The position numbers and the translations under genes were made by a program. Below, piece by piece: positions 29,517 to 38,988 of a stretch of DNA of 64,000 nt. Location of the stretch: contig BSBG01000001.1 of assembly GCA_030159235.1 (NCBI GenBank), positions 186,001 to 250,000 of the forward strand, written 5' to 3'. Source of the DNA: Bacillus safensis (GTDB taxonomy: Bacteria > Bacillota > Bacilli > Bacillales > Bacillaceae). Under the pieces are notes generated by a model. That model was not told where the DNA came from, did not search any database, and saw only the letters and a program-made list of their open reading frames with translations. Numbering within the stretch: the first letter of the stretch is position 1; every line of letters starts with the position of its first letter.

Positions 29517-32500
29517 ATTTCCTAAGAAGTTTTGTTTCATCATCATTTTTTGTATGAATTTTCCATATAGGTGAGATGGCTTTTCCTTGAAAACGATCTT
29601 TTGCTACAGTGTACCAATAATAATCTTCATTTGGCTTTAAGCCTTTCCACTCAAAGCTCGCTTTTTTGCCGCTTTTCACGCCTCGGGCCTCACCTAGAAG
29701 AACATTTGTATACACATTCAATTCAAAATAATTGGTTTTGACAGATTTCATTTTCGGTGTCAAATCCACATCGATTGAAAATTCATCCTGATCACCATAC
29801 GTTTTAGGGTCATAGAAATGCTCTTGATTCAAGTAAGGTGAGTATGTCGTAAAATGAAGCTGATTTTTTTCCTGATCGGCTGTTATCACCCTCATAAACC
29901 CTTGACCACCTTCAGGTCCTGACTGATAATCAGCGAGTATTTGATATACTTTCCTGTCTACCTTTCCATCATGGTCATCGTCAAGCTCATCTACTTTCCT
30001 GCTTGCTCCATGGTAGTGGCCGCTAAATACTGCCACAATATTAGGATGACGTTTCACCACTTGATGGAAGATGAGGTCGCCAATCGGGCTTCGATTGCCG
30101 CTCACTAACAAATACTCATGAAAATTTAAAATGACGATACGATCTGGATGCTCAGAAATCACACGATTTAACCAATCAATTTCATTTTGCTTGATCCCCC
30201 AGCCCATATACACCATCATATAATCATTGCCGCCGGCAGAAATGAGATCATAATGACCTCTATTATTTAGATAGGATTCACCATAGTAAGGCTTTTCAGC
30301 AAAGCGTTTTTCCCCGAAGTATTTCCCGTATTCTGCATAAAAACCGTCCTTGTGTCTCACATCATGATTTCCAGCTAAAACACCATAAGGAATGTGATTC
30401 TCATCTAATACACGCATAAATGCATCTGCCCGGTTCCATTGCTTATCCTTTGAATCATCCACAATATCGCCTGTATGGAACACATATTGAATGTTTAATT
30501 TCTCCCTCTGATCTCTAATCCATTCGACCATTTGTTTAAAGATATGAGGATAGCTTTTTGCATAATATTGAGTGTCAGACATCCATACCATCTTATATGG
30601 CTTTTGCGTTTTGCTGATTTCATCCTGCACAAGCAAATCAAACGTTTGATTTTTCATGTAGTGTCTGACTGACAGCAATCCTTTCAGGTAAAATTCCTTT
30701 TGATCCTTGGCAAAGTGTTGAGTGATTTTATCCCACTTTTCCTGCTGGTAATTCCATGCGTACATTGTCACCTTTCTACCTGACAATGAGCCCCCTTTCC
30801 AAACAGCTTCCACGACATCCTTTTCACGTACACCATGATGAACCTTGATTTGAAAACGATGATAGGGAAATCGCTGTAAATCCTTCGTTTCAACTGCTTT
30901 CCCATCAACAAAAGCAATGCGGTTCCTTTCTTGATCAGAGAAGATCATTTCTCCTTTTTGAAGAAAACTCTTTGGTGGCTCAGTCTCTGCGGCATACTTA
31001 AAAATCTTCATTGAAGGATGCAGTGATGTGTATTGATAGGCACGATAAAAAGAGTAATCTAACTTATCATTTGTTGGATCCTTGGTTAGCACGGTTTGCT
31101 TTGATGATTTCATTTTTGTCTTATCTGCCACCCGTTCTGGTGTCTCAGGATGTTCATGTACGGTCTTGAACTCTTTTTTCAGCGTCGACATGTTCCCAGC
31201 AGCATCTTTTGCTTTGATCGTAAACGTGTGCTTCCCAGGCTCTAATTCGCTAGAGGACGTCTGATATGGCAAAGAAATTGGTTTGCCATCTACATATGCC
31301 TTCAACTCCTCTATGTCACTCCAACGATCCGTTACCTCTGCTTTTAATGTAAAGGCTCCTTTATATTGATCCTTTGCTTGTACGTTGGTCTTGATTCTCG
31401 GACCAGTGTTATCAACCTTTACACGTACTGAAGCATGCTCGTCTGAGGTTTTGGCCTCAATCAGATGCGGCCCTTCTTTCAGCCTTCTTGTTTCCCACTT
31501 CATATAGGTTGAAACATAAGCCTTTTTGGGGATGTCAAATTGAAACGCTCTGACCTTTTTGGCGTTCCCCCCATCTCCCATTCTCCATTCTTTTTGCGGC
31601 TTCGCATTGATTGGAGAGATTTGTGTTCCATTCGATAAAATCATCCTGACATTTTTCAATTCAAAATCATCATGATTCTCTTCAGGCAGCCGGTCTATCG
31701 GAGAAGACTTCGTGCCAGCATGGAAGGAGATCGTTTGAGGACCTGCCTTTTTTATCTCTTCTTCTGGTATCGGTATTGTATAGGTTCGATACACTTTTGT
31801 CGAATCATCAAAAATAGAAAGTAAACGCTTACCTATAGATACACCATTTTTAAAATATAAATTTGTCCCTTTGACATCAAACGCGATATATGGATCTGCT
31901 TCAAGGGCAGAAGATACTTGCTGATTCCTCTTTCCATCTATCCGCAATGCGATGTTTTTTTGCTGATCAGACGTTGCCTTTAATGAAAATACCCCTGAAA
32001 CCGTGTCCCCCTCTTCTACATTGAACCGGAGGCCGTGAGCTTTGCTGATCTGCTCCACATCAATCGTTTTTTTCATCATCATCGCTTCATTTTCGCCGTC
32101 TGATGCTTCAAGCTGATATTCCAATTGTTCCTTACCAATCAATTCAGGCGAATAAATAATATGATGAAATAATCGGTCATTATGATCTTTTTGTAGCAGT
32201 ATTTCCTTGAAAGCATCTTTTCGATTCGTTCGATAGCGCAGCTTGACGGTTTTCACGACCTGATCATCCTGGACATCTGCTTTAATCTCTATGCTTTCAG
32301 TTGGTTTCACCGGTTTCCTCACCGTCATATCTTCAATCACAGGTTTATGGATATCTTGAGAAATTTCCTTTTTCTCAGATGGAATTTGTGCTTTTAACAC
32401 TTTACCTGGAGTGGGTTCTTCTTCAATTTTTGAGATGAGCTTCATCTGCGTGGTACCATCCATCGGATACTTGAATAACAAGGATTTATGCTCACTAAAC

Positions 32501-33369
32501 CATGATGGCTTCAAACGAAATGATGCAGAAGAAATCTCTTCACCTATATTTGTAGTGATCGAGACAAGACGAGATTTAGAGTTGGACAGCCCTTTGCTCT
32601 CGATAATGGATAGATGCTCGCCCTCTTTTAATTGGCTTTTGTACATAGCATTAAAGTCCGCTATAGTTAAATGCTCCTGTCCTTTTTTTCTCAGCCAGAA
32701 CACATAAGGTTTTCCAGGTGAAATAGTGACTGGATTTGTGTGAAAGGAATACACATCATCCATTTCGATACCCTGCGTGGGATTGCGGTAGCGGAGCTGA
32801 TAATGTTTTAGAGAGATAGGCACATGTGTCGTGTTATAAACTTCGATAAATTCAAAAGCATCTTTGCCTTTTCGGTTTTTTGAATTGACGACAATTTCTG
32901 TAATAAATATGTCCGGAATATGCGAAAGATCCTCTTCAAAACCATTTAATTGAACAGACTGCTCTGCCGTTTTGATCACAGATTTTTGCGTAAGGAACTC
33001 TGTATAATAATGAACGGTCGGATTCCATAATTGATCTGGCGGGATTTTCGCTGTAAATTCAGGCTTCATCCCCGGTAACCGTTCCATTGGAATCAAGCGG
33101 TACCCTAGTTCATCACTTTGTTTATAGTACAAGTTCGCAGACAAAATCTGTTCTTGGTCACTAATCGACGCACGAAACTGAAGATCACGGCTTTTTCCTT
33201 GAACCGGACGGACATCCACATGAAACTGGTCAAAGATAAAAGGAGAAAAAGGTTTGTCTGGTAAATTCACTTGTGTTTGAAGAAAAGGGCCTGCAGAAAC
33301 AGGCTGACTGAAACAAAAAAGAATAATAAAAAAACATAAAAGCATGATTTGTCTGCTCGCGTTCACCAT
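29515..33369 (-). CDS. yvnB: Giant secreted metallophosphoesterase with lamin-tail and Ig-like domains (YvnB)
   Basis: 1284 aa. Signal peptide 1-26 (ending VSAG). Lamin-tail-like domain about 145-270 (IFITEIVVNS, EFIEVYNTT). Several Ig-like/bacterial surface domains follow, about 340-770. A calcineurin-type phosphoesterase occupies about 925-1185 with all metal motifs: SDTQYY, HTGDIVDD, GNHDV, FHEYL and SGHYHG. A fibronectin-like domain ends the protein. No wall-anchor motif seen, so secreted or loosely held. Probably an exported phosphatase or nuclease. RBS GGGAGG. B. subtilis YvnB has nearly the same size and position beside nagR. Confidence 0.88.
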   Translation of the reverse strand: MVNASRQIMLLCFFIILFCFSQPVSAGPFLQTQVNLPDKPFSPFIFDQFHVDVRPVQGKSRDLQFRASISDQEQILSANLYYKQSDELGYRLIPMERLPGMKPEFTAKIPPDQLWNPTVHYYTEFLTQKSVIKTAEQSVQLNGFEEDLSHIPDIFITEIVVNSKNRKGKDAFEFIEVYNTTHVPISLKHYQLRYRNPTQGIEMDDVYSFHTNPVTISPGKPYVFWLRKKGQEHLTIADFNAMYKSQLKEGEHLSIIESKGLSNSKSRLVSITTNIGEEISSASFRLKPSWFSEHKSLLFKYPMDGTTQMKLISKIEEEPTPGKVLKAQIPSEKKEISQDIHKPVIEDMTVRKPVKPTESIEIKADVQDDQVVKTVKLRYRTNRKDAFKEILLQKDHNDRLFHHIIYSPELIGKEQLEYQLEASDGENEAMMMKKTIDVEQISKAHGLRFNVEEGDTVSGVFSLKATSDQQKNIALRIDGKRNQQVSSALEADPYIAFDVKGTNLYFKNGVSIGKRLLSIFDDSTKVYRTYTIPIPEEEIKKAGPQTISFHAGTKSSPIDRLPEENHDDFELKNVRMILSNGTQISPINAKPQKEWRMGDGGNAKKVRAFQFDIPKKAYVSTYMKWETRRLKEGPHLIEAKTSDEHASVRVKVDNTGPRIKTNVQAKDQYKGAFTLKAEVTDRWSDIEELKAYVDGKPISLPYQTSSSELEPGKHTFTIKAKDAAGNMSTLKKEFKTVHEHPETPERVADKTKMKSSKQTVLTKDPTNDKLDYSFYRAYQYTSLHPSMKIFKYAAETEPPKSFLQKGEMIFSDQERNRIAFVDGKAVETKDLQRFPYHRFQIKVHHGVREKDVVEAVWKGGSLSGRKVTMYAWNYQQEKWDKITQHFAKDQKEFYLKGLLSVRHYMKNQTFDLLVQDEISKTQKPYKMVWMSDTQYYAKSYPHIFKQMVEWIRDQREKLNIQYVFHTGDIVDDSKDKQWNRADAFMRVLDENHIPYGVLAGNHDVRHKDGFYAEYGKYFGEKRFAEKPYYGESYLNNRGHYDLISAGGNDYMMVYMGWGIKQNEIDWLNRVISEHPDRIVILNFHEYLLVSGNRSPIGDLIFHQVVKRHPNIVAVFSGHYHGASRKVDELDDDHDGKVDRKVYQILADYQSGPEGGQGFMRVITADQEKNQLHFTTYSPYLNQEHFYDPKTYGDQDEFSIDVDLTPKMKSVKTNYFELNVYTNVLLGEARGVKSGKKASFEWKGLKPNEDYYWYTVAKDRFQGKAISPIWKIHTKNDDETKLLRK

Positions 33370-33454
33370 CTTGCACCGCCTCCCTTCGGATATTGTGTCT
33401 CCTGAAGGTGGTTTTTATGTCAGATGGAACGGAGAAATGATACAATTTTGCACG

Positions 33455-33489
33455 AAAAAACCGTTAGCTTTTTTTCGCTAACGGCTCTA
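33455..33489 (-). terminator. Terminator of yvlABCD
   Basis: Minus strand GCCGTTAGC, eight-base loop, GCTAACGG, six T. The yvlD stop (33464-33466) lies in the right arm. Confidence 0.85.
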
Positions 33490-33850
33490 CAATTCCTTTT
33501 TGTATCAACAGATGGAAAATGGATAAAATGACAGCCATCCAAATGGCCGTACCGAATCCCGCAATGTTAAAACTATCGCCCATAAAGCTCGAAGTCATCA
33601 TCAGTGTGATGGCATTGATGACAAATAAGAACAATCCTAGTGAAAGGACAGTCACTGGAAGCGTTAAAATGATCAAAAACGGCTTCACTAAAATATTGAG
33701 CAAGGACAAAATGATACTTGCCACAATAGCAGCGCCAAATCCTTCAATATAAACACTCCCGAGCCCTGGCAGAATACCCGAATCAAAATATCCAGCAATG
33801 ACGATTAAAAGTAATGCATTTACGAAAATACTGACGATCCATCTAAGCAT
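33464..33850 (-). CDS. yvlD: YvlD, holin-like four-helix membrane protein (phage holin family 4)
   Basis: 128 aa with four hydrophobic helices, of the small membrane family named after phage holins but not phage derived here. Directly abuts yvlC. Part of the SigW-linked yvlABCD operon, suggesting envelope protection. Confidence 0.85.
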   Translation of the reverse strand: MLRWIVSIFVNALLLIVIAGYFDSGILPGLGSVYIEGFGAAIVASIILSLLNILVKPFLIILTLPVTVLSLGLFLFVINAITLMMTSSFMGDSFNIAGFGTAIWMAVILSIFHLLIQKGIVEPLAKKS

Positions 33851-34045
33851 TTAATTAGTGCCTTCTTCCGGAACAACAAAATACCAGATGAAGTAGATCA
33901 GGAAGATCGGCATAAATGCCGTCAAAAATCCGATGATGACGGTTAAAATGCGAAGCAGGGATGCATCCACTCTTAAGTATTCTGCAAGTCCACCAACAAC
34001 ACCCGCTATTTTTTTATTTGTTGCTGAACGATAAAGCTTCTTCAT
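33851..34045 (-). CDS. yvlC: YvlC, PspC-domain membrane protein
   Basis: 64 aa: [22 protein letters not shown] is the PspC start, followed by one long hydrophobic segment. PspC proteins sense or stabilise membranes under stress. Six bases after yvlB. Confidence 0.88.
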   Translation of the reverse strand: MKKLYRSATNKKIAGVVGGLAEYLRVDASLLRILTVIIGFLTAFMPIFLIYFIWYFVVPEEGTN

Positions 34046-34051
34046 GTAGAA

Positions 34052-35149
34052 TCACTCCTTGTCTGATTGGTGCTTTACTTGTATTGATCCTGTTTTTGTT
34101 TCTGCAAAAATGGATATACCGTGCACCGCTTGTTGATTGGCTTTGATCATTTTCTCTTTTTGTAAGGTTTCATTTTTCTCTTTAATCATCTCTGCATCAA
34201 GTAAATCGTGAGAGATAGACCCGAGATTGCTTTTCAGCTCAGCGGTTACTGCACACACCCGCGGGATCTGAACGTCCACACTTCCAGTTGTCGTTTTCGC
34301 ATAGATAGAACGACAATTTTCCTCTGACAGCTGAACAGCAATATTCCCGTTAAAGCTTTGGGCATCAATTGATTCACTTTTCCCACGTAGGTCTATGAGC
34401 CCATTGATGGTTTCTACTTCAATCATACCACACTCGTGATCAGCCAGTTTGATTTGTCCGTTTGCTGTTTCAATTCCGACTTTTTCTGCCTGTAACGAGG
34501 CAAAAGAGACAACACCATTTGTGGTTTTCGCAGCAAGTTCTTTTGTCTTTAGCTTTTCCCCGCGAATCGGACCATTAAACAGCTTGACCTTGATCTTATC
34601 GTATTGAATACGCGGTACGTATAAAGTAACGTTGACTTTCATCGTCTTCTTTTCGGTACGAATAAAAAATTTATCTCCTTCAAGCCCGCAGTCCAATTGA
34701 TTGAGAAATTGCTGTCTTGCCTGCTCTCCATCCTCTGAACGGTAGATTTTCGCATGACACTCTGCTCGAATATCGCCGTCGTCCCAAGGCATCACGTTGA
34801 GACTGCCGTTCGCCAATTGAATATCTAAATGAGAGATCGAGGCGTCTTTGAACTGAAAAATGTGATCCACATCAACTGACTGTCCAAAGTTCAAATCAAG
34901 ATCCACATCTTTGACCTTTTTCACCGCAGAATCTAACCAGCCAAACAGCTTTGCCCCAAGATTTTCGGTGCCGGTGCCGTTTCCTTTGCTCTCTGCTCCA
35001 GCTTTTTCTTCATGAAAGGTGTGGTCAGCTGTAGACTTCTCTAACGAGACAGATTGACTTTCTTCTAGTTTTTCTAGCAGTGTAATCGCTTCTTTTGCTG
35101 ATAATATCCCGTCTTCTACTAATTTTAAAATTCGTTCTTTTTCATTCAT
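34052..35149 (-). CDS. yvlB: YvlB, DUF4097 repeat protein with SHOCT-like N-terminus
   Basis: 365 aa, no signal peptide. The N-terminus (ERILKLVEDGILSAKEAITLLEKL) is the small helical domain also found in LiaX-type proteins. Residues about 120-340 form DUF4097 beta-strand repeats (VSFASLQAEKVGIETANGQI). Probably a cytoplasmic or membrane-associated partner of YvlC and YvlD. RBS GGAGGG. Confidence 0.85.
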   Translation of the reverse strand: MNEKERILKLVEDGILSAKEAITLLEKLEESQSVSLEKSTADHTFHEEKAGAESKGNGTGTENLGAKLFGWLDSAVKKVKDVDLDLNFGQSVDVDHIFQFKDASISHLDIQLANGSLNVMPWDDGDIRAECHAKIYRSEDGEQARQQFLNQLDCGLEGDKFFIRTEKKTMKVNVTLYVPRIQYDKIKVKLFNGPIRGEKLKTKELAAKTTNGVVSFASLQAEKVGIETANGQIKLADHECGMIEVETINGLIDLRGKSESIDAQSFNGNIAVQLSEENCRSIYAKTTTGSVDVQIPRVCAVTAELKSNLGSISHDLLDAEMIKEKNETLQKEKMIKANQQAVHGISIFAETKTGSIQVKHQSDKE

Positions 35150-35160
35150 ACAAAGCCCTC

Positions 35161-35496
35161 CTACGATTTGATGGATTGAAGTACTTTAATACCTTGAATG
35201 ATATTCCAAATGACAGAGATCAAAAAGCCAATGGCTACTAAAAAGGACAAGATGAACACCGTCATGACTGGAATGAGCGAGTCGCTTGCCTGTGTCGCCA
35301 ATAAAAATGGGATAGACCCAAAAGCCAATAGAATGCATGCTGCGACTGGCAAAAGATGTGACCATAATGCCCGCATCGCATGTCGTTTCGTTTCCTTTTG
35401 GTCTACTACAAAAAACGCCACGATTGGTACGATAAACGGCATAAATAATACACTAAAATAACAAATAGAAGCAATGATCGACTGATCTCTATTCAT
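35161..35496 (-). CDS. yvlA: YvlA, DUF4870-like membrane protein
   Basis: 111 aa from the ATG at 35496 (MNRDQSIIAS), chosen because AAGGAG lies nine bases upstream; the ATG at 35514 precedes that ribosome site. Three hydrophobic segments. First gene of yvlABCD, 18-base leader from the chosen start to the upstream alternative. Confidence 0.82.
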   Translation of the reverse strand: MNRDQSIIASICYFSVLFMPFIVPIVAFFVVDQKETKRHAMRALWSHLLPVAACILLAFGSIPFLLATQASDSLIPVMTVFILSFLVAIGFLISVIWNIIQGIKVLQSIKS

Positions 35497-35535
35497 ATAT
35501 ATTCGCTCCTTCATAACGAAAATTCCTTTCTAACT

Positions 35536-35564
35536 CATACGTTTATTGCGTATAAAAAGTTTCA
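35536..35564 (-). promoter_or_regulatory. SigW-type ECF promoter of yvlABCD
   Basis: Minus strand TGAAAC (35559-35564), 17-base spacer, CGTATG (35536-35541). This matches the SigW consensus TGAAAC-N16/17-CGTA. yvlABCD belongs to the SigW regulon in B. subtilis. Confidence 0.8.
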
Positions 35565-35693
35565 AAATCATTCGATTTACATATGACCTTAGACACAAAT
35601 TATTTCTTTTTGCACCTAAGTGTAGATTCTTCACAGATTACCCTTTAAAATATGTTGAAAAGATGGTGATTATCATTATAGGGGGTAATTATT

Positions 35694-35924
35694 TTGACAG
35701 ATCATCATAATTCTAACCACACGGCTCAAACGCTTTTAGAGCTTATACAGAAACAGAAAAGCATGAACAGCGATATGATCAAGGAGCTTGAATCCATTCA
35801 TCCGTCTCATCCGAAGTATGGTGATATTCGTTACTTAAAGGTACTGCTCGACAGCAGCAGCACCCATATTTTAAAGGATTTAACTCATCTCAGTAATTTA
35901 ATGCCGAAGGAAGATGTGCAATAA
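35694..35924 (+). CDS. yvkN: Small hydrophilic protein YvkN-like
   Basis: 76 aa from a TTG at 35694 preceded by GGGGG. Predicted helical, with a His/Asn-rich N-terminus (TDHHNSNHTAQ). No known domain. Position between yvlA and uvrA is that of yvkN in B. subtilis. Function unknown. Confidence 0.65.
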   Translation: MTDHHNSNHTAQTLLELIQKQKSMNSDMIKELESIHPSHPKYGDIRYLKVLLDSSSTHILKDLTHLSNLMPKEDVQ

Positions 35925-35928
35925 AAGA

Positions 35929-35952
35929 AACCCCCCTCGATAAGAGGGGGTT
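35929..35952 (-). terminator. GC hairpin, terminator-like on the minus strand
   Basis: CCCCCTC-N5-GAGGGGG. On the minus strand it is followed by TTTCTTTT, on the plus strand by no T-run. It may end a minus-strand transcript from the GC-rich element next to it. Confidence 0.6.
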
Positions 35953-36056
35953 CAGCGTGTAGATAAACCCTCGCATTCGGTGTCAGTCCTGCGTGCCGGT
36001 GCTCACGAATGCTCAATTCGCTCCGCTCCAGTACTCGCCCTTCCTAGACTGAAAAG
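35953..36056. other. GC-rich structured element between yvkN and uvrA
   Basis: About 100 bp noticeably richer in G+C than its AT-rich flanks, not coding in any convincing frame. It contains an inverted repeat GCATTCG (35973-35979) / CGAATGC (36006-36012) and lies between two minus-strand terminators. It could be a small RNA or a dispersed intergenic repeat of the B. pumilus group; I cannot tell which. Confidence 0.45.
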
Positions 36057-36062
36057 AAGACA

Positions 36063-36093
36063 AAGAGCTAAAATAAAGATCATTTTAGCTCTT
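36063..36093 (-). terminator. Terminator of uvrBA
   Basis: Minus strand AAGAGCTAAAAT, seven-base loop, ATTTTAGCTCTT and a T-rich tail. Confidence 0.85.
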
Positions 36094-36104
36094 TTGGGGT
36101 TTCT

Positions 36105-38981
36105 TTATGAAGAAGTTACACTTTCCGTTACTTTGACCAATTGTTTCATGCGTTCACGATCACGCTCTAAAACTGGCTTCAAGTATTGTCCTGTATAAGA
36201 AGCCTCTTCTTTTGCAATATGCTCAGGAGTTCCAGAGGCAATGATCGTTCCGCCGCCTGCACCGCCCTCTGGTCCGAGATCAACGAGGTAATCAGCAGCC
36301 TTGATAATATCAAGGTTGTGCTCAATGACCAAGACTGTATCCCCATTTTCAACCAGACGCTGAAGCACTTTTAATAAACGGGCAATATCATCTACATGCA
36401 GACCTGTTGTCGGCTCGTCTAAAATATAGAGAGACCTTCCGTTTGAACGGCGGTGAAGCTCAGATGCCAATTTCACGCGCTGCGCTTCTCCTCCGGACAA
36501 TGTCGTGGCAGGCTGTCCAAGTGTAATGTATCCTAGCCCAACATCATAAATCGTTTGAAGCTTCCGCTTAATTTTCGGGATATTCTCGAAAAATTGGAGT
36601 GCGTCCTCCACCGTCATTTCAAGCACATCAGCAATGTTTTTCCCTTTATATGTGACCTCAAGTGTTTCACGATTATAACGTTTCCCGTGACACACTTCAC
36701 AAGGCACATACACATCTGGCAGAAAGTGCATTTCAATTTTAATGATGCCATCCCCGCGACACGCCTCACAACGTCCGCCTTTCACGTTAAAACTGAACCT
36801 GCCTTTTTTATAGCCTCGTACCTTTGCTTCATTGGTTTGTGCAAACACATCACGCACATCATCAAATACACCTGTATATGTGGCTGGGTTGGATCTTGGT
36901 GTACGACCAATTGGAGATTGATCAATATCAATGACCTTATCTAAATGATCCATTCCTTTGATTTCTTTGTGCTGTCCTGGCTTCGTCTTCGCTCTGTGCA
37001 ATTTTTGCGCAAGTGATTTTAATAGAATTTCATTCACAAGCGTACTTTTCCCTGAGCCAGATACACCGGTCACAGCTGTAAAAACACCTAGAGGAAACTT
37101 CGCATTGACGTTTTTCAGGTTGTTTTCTTTTGCCCCTTTGATCTCAATATAGCGGCCGTCAGGCTTTCTTCTCTCGATCGGAAGCGGAATAAATTTTTCA
37201 CCAGATAAATATTGTCCTGTTAAAGATTTTGGGTCCTTCATGACTTCTTCTGGCGTTCCAGCTGAAATCACTTCTCCTCCATGAACTCCTGCTCCAGGTC
37301 CAATATCTATTAAATAATCAGCGGCTAGCATGGTATCTTCATCATGCTCCACGACAATCAGTGTGTTCCCGATGTCGCGCATGTTTTTTAATGTCCCGAT
37401 CAAACGGTCATTATCGCGCTGATGCAGACCAATGGATGGTTCATCTAATATATAAAGAACACCTGTCAGCCTTGACCCGATTTGAGTTGCCAGACGAATC
37501 CTCTGCGCCTCTCCACCTGATAGTGTACCAGCTGCTCGGCTCAAATTCAGATAATCTAATCCGACATTATTTAAGAAGGACAAGCGCTCTTTGATTTCAC
37601 GTAAAATGAGCTGGGCAATCTGCATATCTTTCTCAGACAACTCGATTTTTTCATAGAAATCAAGTGCATCAGAGACAGACAAATCCGTGATTTCTCCGAC
37701 ATGCTTGCCATTGATGAGAACCGCCAGCGTTTCTTTTTTCAGACGATATCCTTTACATGTCGGACATGGCTGATTGGCCATATACTTTTCCATTTGCTCA
37801 CGAATATAATCTGAGCTGGTTTCCTTATAACGACGTTCAATATTACGAAGAACACCTTCAAACTCAATTTCATTTTCACGTACCTGACCAAAATCATTTT
37901 CATATTTAAAATAAATCCGTTCAGATCCACTTCCATATAAGATTTTATCAAATAAATGCGATGGTATATCTTTTACTGGAATGTCCATGTCGATGCCATA
38001 ATGTGTACATACAGCTTCAAGAAGCTGCGGATAATATTGCGAGCTTTGCGGCTCCCATGGTGCAATCGCATGCTGCCGTAAAGTCAAATCCTTATTAGGA
38101 ATGACAAGTTCAGGGTCGACTTCTAGTTTGGAGCCGAGCCCATCACAGCTCGGGCAAGCACCGAAAGGACTATTAAATGAAAACATTCTCGGCTCAAGCT
38201 CACCAATAGAGAATCCGCAATGCGGACAAGCATGATGCTCACTGAATAACAACTCTTCTTGTCCAATCACATCAATCATCACCCGGCCTTCACCTAGCCG
38301 CAGCGCAGTTTCAAGAGAGTCAGACAGACGAGCAGCCACGCCTTCCTTCACCACAATACGATCAATTACCACTTCAATGGAATGCTTCTTATTCTTTTCA
38401 AGCTCGATCTCTTCAGAAAGGTCTTCCATCTCTCCATCGACTCTCACTCGAACATAGCCCTGCTTCCGAATTTGATCTAGTACCTTCACATGTGTTCCTT
38501 TGCGGCCAGATACAACCGGGGCAAGCACTTGCAATTTCGTTCTTTCTGGATATTCTAAAATACGATCTGTCATCTGCTCAATCGTTTGTGACGTAATTTC
38601 AATCCCATGTATAGGACAAATCGGTTTTCCGACCCGAGCATACAAGAGACGCAAGTAATCATAAATTTCAGTAACAGTTCCAACCGTTGATCTAGGATTC
38701 CGGCTTGTCGTTTTCTGGTCAATACTAATTGCCGGAGAAAGACCTTCAATGGCATCTACATCCGGTTTATCCATTTGACCAAGAAATTGGCGTGCATACG
38801 CTGATAAAGATTCAACGTACCTGCGCTGACCTTCTGCATAAATGGTATCAAAGGCAAGCGACGATTTTCCTGAACCAGATAACCCCGTGATGACCACTAG
38901 CTGGTCACGCGGGATATTCACATCAATATTTTTAAGGTTGTGGGCTCTAGCACCTTTCACCTCTATTCGTTCCATAGCCAT
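36105..38981 (-). CDS. uvrA: Excinuclease ABC subunit A
   Basis: Damage-recognition ATPase of nucleotide excision repair, 958 aa. Two ABC modules: Walker [10 protein letters not shown] near 32 and GVSGSGKST near 640, two signature motifs LSGGEAQR, and zinc fingers with CPHC/CPSC, CPTC and CEAC/CEVC pairs. Follows uvrB by 7 bp and shares its SOS promoter. Confidence 0.97.
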   Translation of the reverse strand: MAMERIEVKGARAHNLKNIDVNIPRDQLVVITGLSGSGKSSLAFDTIYAEGQRRYVESLSAYARQFLGQMDKPDVDAIEGLSPAISIDQKTTSRNPRSTVGTVTEIYDYLRLLYARVGKPICPIHGIEITSQTIEQMTDRILEYPERTKLQVLAPVVSGRKGTHVKVLDQIRKQGYVRVRVDGEMEDLSEEIELEKNKKHSIEVVIDRIVVKEGVAARLSDSLETALRLGEGRVMIDVIGQEELLFSEHHACPHCGFSIGELEPRMFSFNSPFGACPSCDGLGSKLEVDPELVIPNKDLTLRQHAIAPWEPQSSQYYPQLLEAVCTHYGIDMDIPVKDIPSHLFDKILYGSGSERIYFKYENDFGQVRENEIEFEGVLRNIERRYKETSSDYIREQMEKYMANQPCPTCKGYRLKKETLAVLINGKHVGEITDLSVSDALDFYEKIELSEKDMQIAQLILREIKERLSFLNNVGLDYLNLSRAAGTLSGGEAQRIRLATQIGSRLTGVLYILDEPSIGLHQRDNDRLIGTLKNMRDIGNTLIVVEHDEDTMLAADYLIDIGPGAGVHGGEVISAGTPEEVMKDPKSLTGQYLSGEKFIPLPIERRKPDGRYIEIKGAKENNLKNVNAKFPLGVFTAVTGVSGSGKSTLVNEILLKSLAQKLHRAKTKPGQHKEIKGMDHLDKVIDIDQSPIGRTPRSNPATYTGVFDDVRDVFAQTNEAKVRGYKKGRFSFNVKGGRCEACRGDGIIKIEMHFLPDVYVPCEVCHGKRYNRETLEVTYKGKNIADVLEMTVEDALQFFENIPKIKRKLQTIYDVGLGYITLGQPATTLSGGEAQRVKLASELHRRSNGRSLYILDEPTTGLHVDDIARLLKVLQRLVENGDTVLVIEHNLDIIKAADYLVDLGPEGGAGGGTIIASGTPEHIAKEEASYTGQYLKPVLERDRERMKQLVKVTESVTSS

Positions 38982-38988
38982 CAGGCAA

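Noticed and set aside
33464..33850. Holin-like gene as sign of a prophage
   Set aside because: It is the fourth gene of the core yvlABCD operon; no other phage gene is present.
35655..35682. TTGAAA-16-TATAGG as the yvkN promoter
   Set aside because: It would put the start of transcription inside the ribosome site, a few bases before the TTG start.
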